NCBI GenBank assembly: GCA_964623915.1
Contig: CAZUVQ010000026.1
Coordinates: 1-18,918, forward strand
Direction: 5' to 3'
Length of the DNA stretch: 18,918 bases
Source of the DNA: CAZUVQ01 sp964623915
Lineage (GTDB): Bacteria; Bacillota; Clostridia; UMGS1883; UMGS1540
A model generated the notes under the pieces. It had not been told where the DNA came from. It was given only the letters and a program-made list of their open reading frames with translations, and ran no database searches. How positions within the stretch are numbered: position 1 is the stretch's first letter; each line of letters opens with the position of its first letter. The position numbers were made by a program, and so were the translations under genes. Of the stretch, positions 17,535 through 18,918 are shown piece by piece.

Positions 17535-17563
17535 ACTATACCATATTCCATAAAATATGTCAA
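17535..17563 (-). promoter_or_regulatory. Sigma-A promoter of the glycogen operon
   Basis: On the minus strand a perfect TTGACA (17563-17558), a 17-bp spacer and TATAGT (17540-17535, 5 of 6) make a near-consensus promoter. Transcription would start near 17528, giving a leader of about 70 nt to glgB. The leader holds one weak hairpin of TATGC with GCATA. No further promoter of comparable quality was found in the cluster down to 4961. Confidence 0.82.
17542..17559. promoter_or_regulatory. 18-bp dyad in the spacer of the glgB promoter (candidate operator)
   Basis: CATATT (17542-17547), six bases, then AATATG (17554-17559) form a perfect inverted repeat. It fills the space between the -10 and -35 boxes and touches the -35. 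A protein bound here would block RNA polymerase. The arms are AT-rich and only 6 bp, so chance is possible, and I do not recognise the motif. Confidence 0.4.
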
Positions 17564-17598
17564 TAAAAATGCGGTGCCGAGTATTCTCTTTGCACCGC
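17564..17598 (-). terminator. Intrinsic terminator of prsW
   Basis: On the minus strand GCGGTGC (17598-17592) pairs with GCACCGC (17577-17571). The 14-nt loop can form an inner GAG/CTC helix. ATTTTTA follows at 17570-17564. It lies about 24 nt after the prsW stop. The T-tract ends exactly where the -35 of the glgB promoter begins at 17563. Confidence 0.85.
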
Positions 17599-17621
17599 TG
17601 TATTACTGTGATTTTTTCTTG

Positions 17622-18332
17622 TCATATTATACGATAATCGTTTCTTGAGTGTTTGTTTACATTTTTAAAAGCTATATAATATAAACCCATAACAAAAGCA
17701 TAAAATACAATTACGAGAAATGCATTGTTTGTAAAAAGACAGAAATTAAAGAAACCGTGGATAAGTGTTGGTATTAAAACAGCCAAAAAACTTACTTTTT
17801 TTGCATGTTGCGGAGCGAAATTGTTTGCAGAGTGCCTTGCCATACCATAATAAATACCCATGAAAACACCAAACATCATATGTGCCGGAACGGAAATTAC
17901 CGCACGATATAACGCCGTTACAAATCCATAATTGAAGACATATAAAATATTCTCATATGCAGCAAAACCAAGGGACACAAAGACAGCATAAACCAGACCG
18001 TCAAACCTGTAATTAAAGTGGACGTTTCTCCATGTAAAGCTTCTCAAAAAAATAAATTTACACGATTCTTCTATCAGAGCAACCCCTATAAAAGCATTTA
18101 CAAAATGATAAAAATAACCCTCTCCGAACAGTCTGCTGATAGGCCTACTTAAAACACTTTCAATAAAGCTTGCGGGAAAACATGAGATAACTCCAAGCAC
18201 GAAAAGAAGCAAGAGTAATCCCATCGGCTCTTTTTCAATTTTGTCTTTTTTATAAACCAAAATCATAAGTATTATTCCGGGTAATAATGCCAATGCCAAT
18301 AATAATCCGATAATGTACATAAAAATATCCAT
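17622..18332 (-). CDS. prsW: PrsW-family intramembrane metalloprotease
   Basis: PrsW proteases cut membrane proteins; in Bacillus subtilis PrsW starts degradation of the anti-sigma factor RsiW, and in Clostridioides difficile of RsiV. The 236-residue protein is almost entirely hydrophobic segments. It has the family landmarks: LIEESCKF with the EExxK motif (E88, E89, K92), RFDGLVYAVFVSLGFAAYEN (110-128), HMMFG (H151) and IHGFFNF (H192), which supply the likely zinc ligands. The ATG at 18332 has AAAGG only 2 nt upstream, so a start at residue 5 (18320) is possible. It is divergent from spoVAE, followed by its own terminator, and no sigma/anti-sigma pair is in the window, so the substrate is unknown. 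Alternatives within the CPBP/abortive-infection protease group are less likely. Confidence 0.9.
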   Translation of the reverse strand: MDIFMYIIGLLLALALLPGIILMILVYKKDKIEKEPMGLLLLLFVLGVISCFPASFIESVLSRPISRLFGEGYFYHFVNAFIGVALIEESCKFIFLRSFTWRNVHFNYRFDGLVYAVFVSLGFAAYENILYVFNYGFVTALYRAVISVPAHMMFGVFMGIYYGMARHSANNFAPQHAKKVSFLAVLIPTLIHGFFNFCLFTNNAFLVIVFYAFVMGLYYIAFKNVNKHSRNDYRII

Positions 18333-18364
18333 AGCCTTTCTATTTTTGTAAATGACAACGGTTT

Positions 18365-18393
18365 TTGTCAGCGTTTAAAAACATCGATAGTAT
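18365..18393 (+). promoter_or_regulatory. Candidate sigma-A-like promoter upstream of spoVAE
   Basis: TTGTCA (18365-18370, 5 of 6), 17 bp, TAGTAT (18388-18393, 4 of 6) would start RNA near 18400, about 43 nt before the TTG of spoVAE. A sigma-G-like pair, TGTATA (18393-18398) and CAAAATA (18417-18423), is also present. Its start would fall inside the ribosome binding site at 18429-18435, which weighs against it. The real promoter is uncertain. Confidence 0.3.
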
Positions 18394-18418
18394 GTATATT
18401 ATTGCCCAATTTTAATCA
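18388..18418 (-). promoter_or_regulatory. Candidate forespore (sigma-G-type) promoter of prsW
   Basis: On the minus strand CATACTA (18394-18388) matches the sigma-G -10 consensus fully, and TGATTA (18418-18413) matches the TGHATR -35 at 5 of 6 positions with an 18-bp spacer. Transcription would start near 18380, about 48 nt before the prsW ATG. CATACTAT also resembles a sigma-E -10, but no ATA-type -35 fits. A short AT-rich match like this can arise by chance. Confidence 0.35.
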
Positions 18419-18442
18419 AAATACAATTGGAGGTGCATTATT

Positions 18443-18796
18443 TTGGATTATTTTAATGCGTTTTGGGTGGGTGGTTTTATTTGTCTTATAGGACAATTAT
18501 TAATAGATAAAACAAAACTGACGCCCGCAAGAATTCTTGTCAGCTTTGTTGTGACCGGAGTTATTTTGTCTCTTTTGGGAATATATCAACCAATTGTTGA
18601 TTATGCAGGGGCAGGCGCAACTGTTCCTATAACAGGTTTTGGTTATACACTTTTTGAAGGTGTAAAAAAAGCAGTTGCAGAAGAAGGTTTTATCGGTGTA
18701 TTAAAAGGCGGCCTTTTATCGGTATCACTTGGCCTTTCTGCTGCAATATTGTTCGGTTTTTTAACAGGAGTAATTTTTAAGCCAAAACAAAAATAA
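18443..18796 (+). CDS. spoVAE: Stage V sporulation protein AE (SpoVAE/SpoVAEb)
   Basis: SpoVAE is a membrane part of the SpoVA channel, which moves calcium-dipicolinate into the developing spore and out at germination. The 117-residue protein is full length. It has the family patterns WVGGFICLIGQLLIDKTKLT near the N-terminus, YAGAGATVPITGFGY in the middle and LFGFLTGVIFKPK at the end, with three to four hydrophobic stretches. The start is a TTG at 18443 with GGAGGTG (18429-18435) 7 nt upstream. Usually it directly follows spoVAC and spoVAD, but here prsW lies divergently upstream and a terminator follows, so it stands alone. Confidence 0.93.
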   Translation: MDYFNAFWVGGFICLIGQLLIDKTKLTPARILVSFVVTGVILSLLGIYQPIVDYAGAGATVPITGFGYTLFEGVKKAVAEEGFIGVLKGGLLSVSLGLSAAILFGFLTGVIFKPKQK

Positions 18797-18812
18797 TTTT
18801 TCAAATATATCT

Positions 18813-18843
18813 AAAAAAAGCCGCTTTTTGCGGCTTTTTTTTT
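18813..18843. terminator. Bidirectional terminator after spoVAE
   Basis: A 12-bp stem of seven A, then GCCGC (18820-18824), a five-T loop, GCGGC (18830-18834) and at least seven T ends transcription in both directions. It lies 16 nt after the spoVAE stop. The stop codon of a minus-strand reading frame coming from the right edge overlaps its end. Confidence 0.93.
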
Positions 18844-18918
18844 AGAATTTAATTGTACCGTCAGGGTTAAATACCGGCAATTTTTCAAGATATATGAGGT
18901 CAGGCCTTTCTTGCGCTT
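18842..18918 (-). CDS. C-terminal fragment of an unidentified protein (runs off the window)
   Basis: A minus-strand frame is open from the right edge to a TAA at 18844-18842. It encodes about 24 residues ending in PVFNPDGTIKF. Of the other two minus-strand frames one has an early stop, and this one reads like a normal soluble C-terminus that stops right at the shared terminator. I do not recognise the family from so few residues. It could also be a chance open frame. Confidence 0.5.
   Translation of the reverse strand, partial: AQERPDLIYLEKLPVFNPDGTIKF

Noticed and set aside
18393..18423. TGTATA-N18-CAAAATA as a sigma-G promoter for spoVAE
   Set aside because: The motif match is fair and sigma-G would make biological sense, but the predicted start near 18430 cuts into the GGAGGTG ribosome site. 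Kept only as a note in the promoter entry.

Overview
The window reads as chromosomal DNA from a low-GC, endospore-forming Firmicute, most likely of the class Clostridia. The evidence is AT-rich sequence, strong AGGAGG-type ribosome binding sites, several TTG starts, two sporulation genes (spoIIID, spoVAE), a two-subunit GlgC/GlgD glycogen system and a GTP-type PEP carboxykinase. The genus cannot be fixed from the sequence alone. I see no tRNA or rRNA genes, no CRISPR array, and no insertion sequence or prophage gene. Gene packing is dense: no gap between genes exceeds about 170 bp.

Layout. Positions 1-943 hold rsmA (16S rRNA dimethyltransferase) with its own sigma-A promoter. Positions 944-2800 hold pckG (PEP carboxykinase, GTP) behind two overlapping sigma-A-type promoters, ending in a strong terminator. 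The next ten or so genes run on the minus strand. In their direction of transcription they are: prsW (18332-17622) with a terminator; a compact eight-gene cluster glgB-glgC-glgD-glgA-glgP-GH13-ligA-HD protein (17455-4961); an AMP-dependent acyl-CoA synthetase with its own promoter (4852-3188); and spoIIID (3095-2835), convergent with pckG. spoVAE lies on the plus strand at 18443-18796, divergent from prsW, and ends in a terminator that it probably shares with a gene entering from the right edge (18918-18842).

How the genes work together. GlgC/GlgD make ADP-glucose, GlgA polymerises it, GlgB adds branches, GlgP removes glucose-1-phosphate, and the cytoplasmic GH13 enzyme probably handles limit dextrins, since no GlgX is present here. 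The order glgB-C-D-A-P is the Bacillus subtilis order. Here the operon continues into an essential DNA ligase gene and an HD-domain protein, with gaps of only 24 nt and 1 nt. The operon promoter is a near-consensus sigma-A site whose spacer is filled by an 18-bp dyad, a plausible operator.

Most interesting point: spoIIID has a leader arrangement in which read-through RNA from the upstream acyl-CoA synthetase gene would fold its Shine-Dalgarno into a hairpin. A sigma-E-like promoter whose -10 lies inside that hairpin would start a transcript lacking the blocking arm. This could prevent SpoIIID translation outside sporulation. I did not recognise any wholly new multi-gene system in the window.
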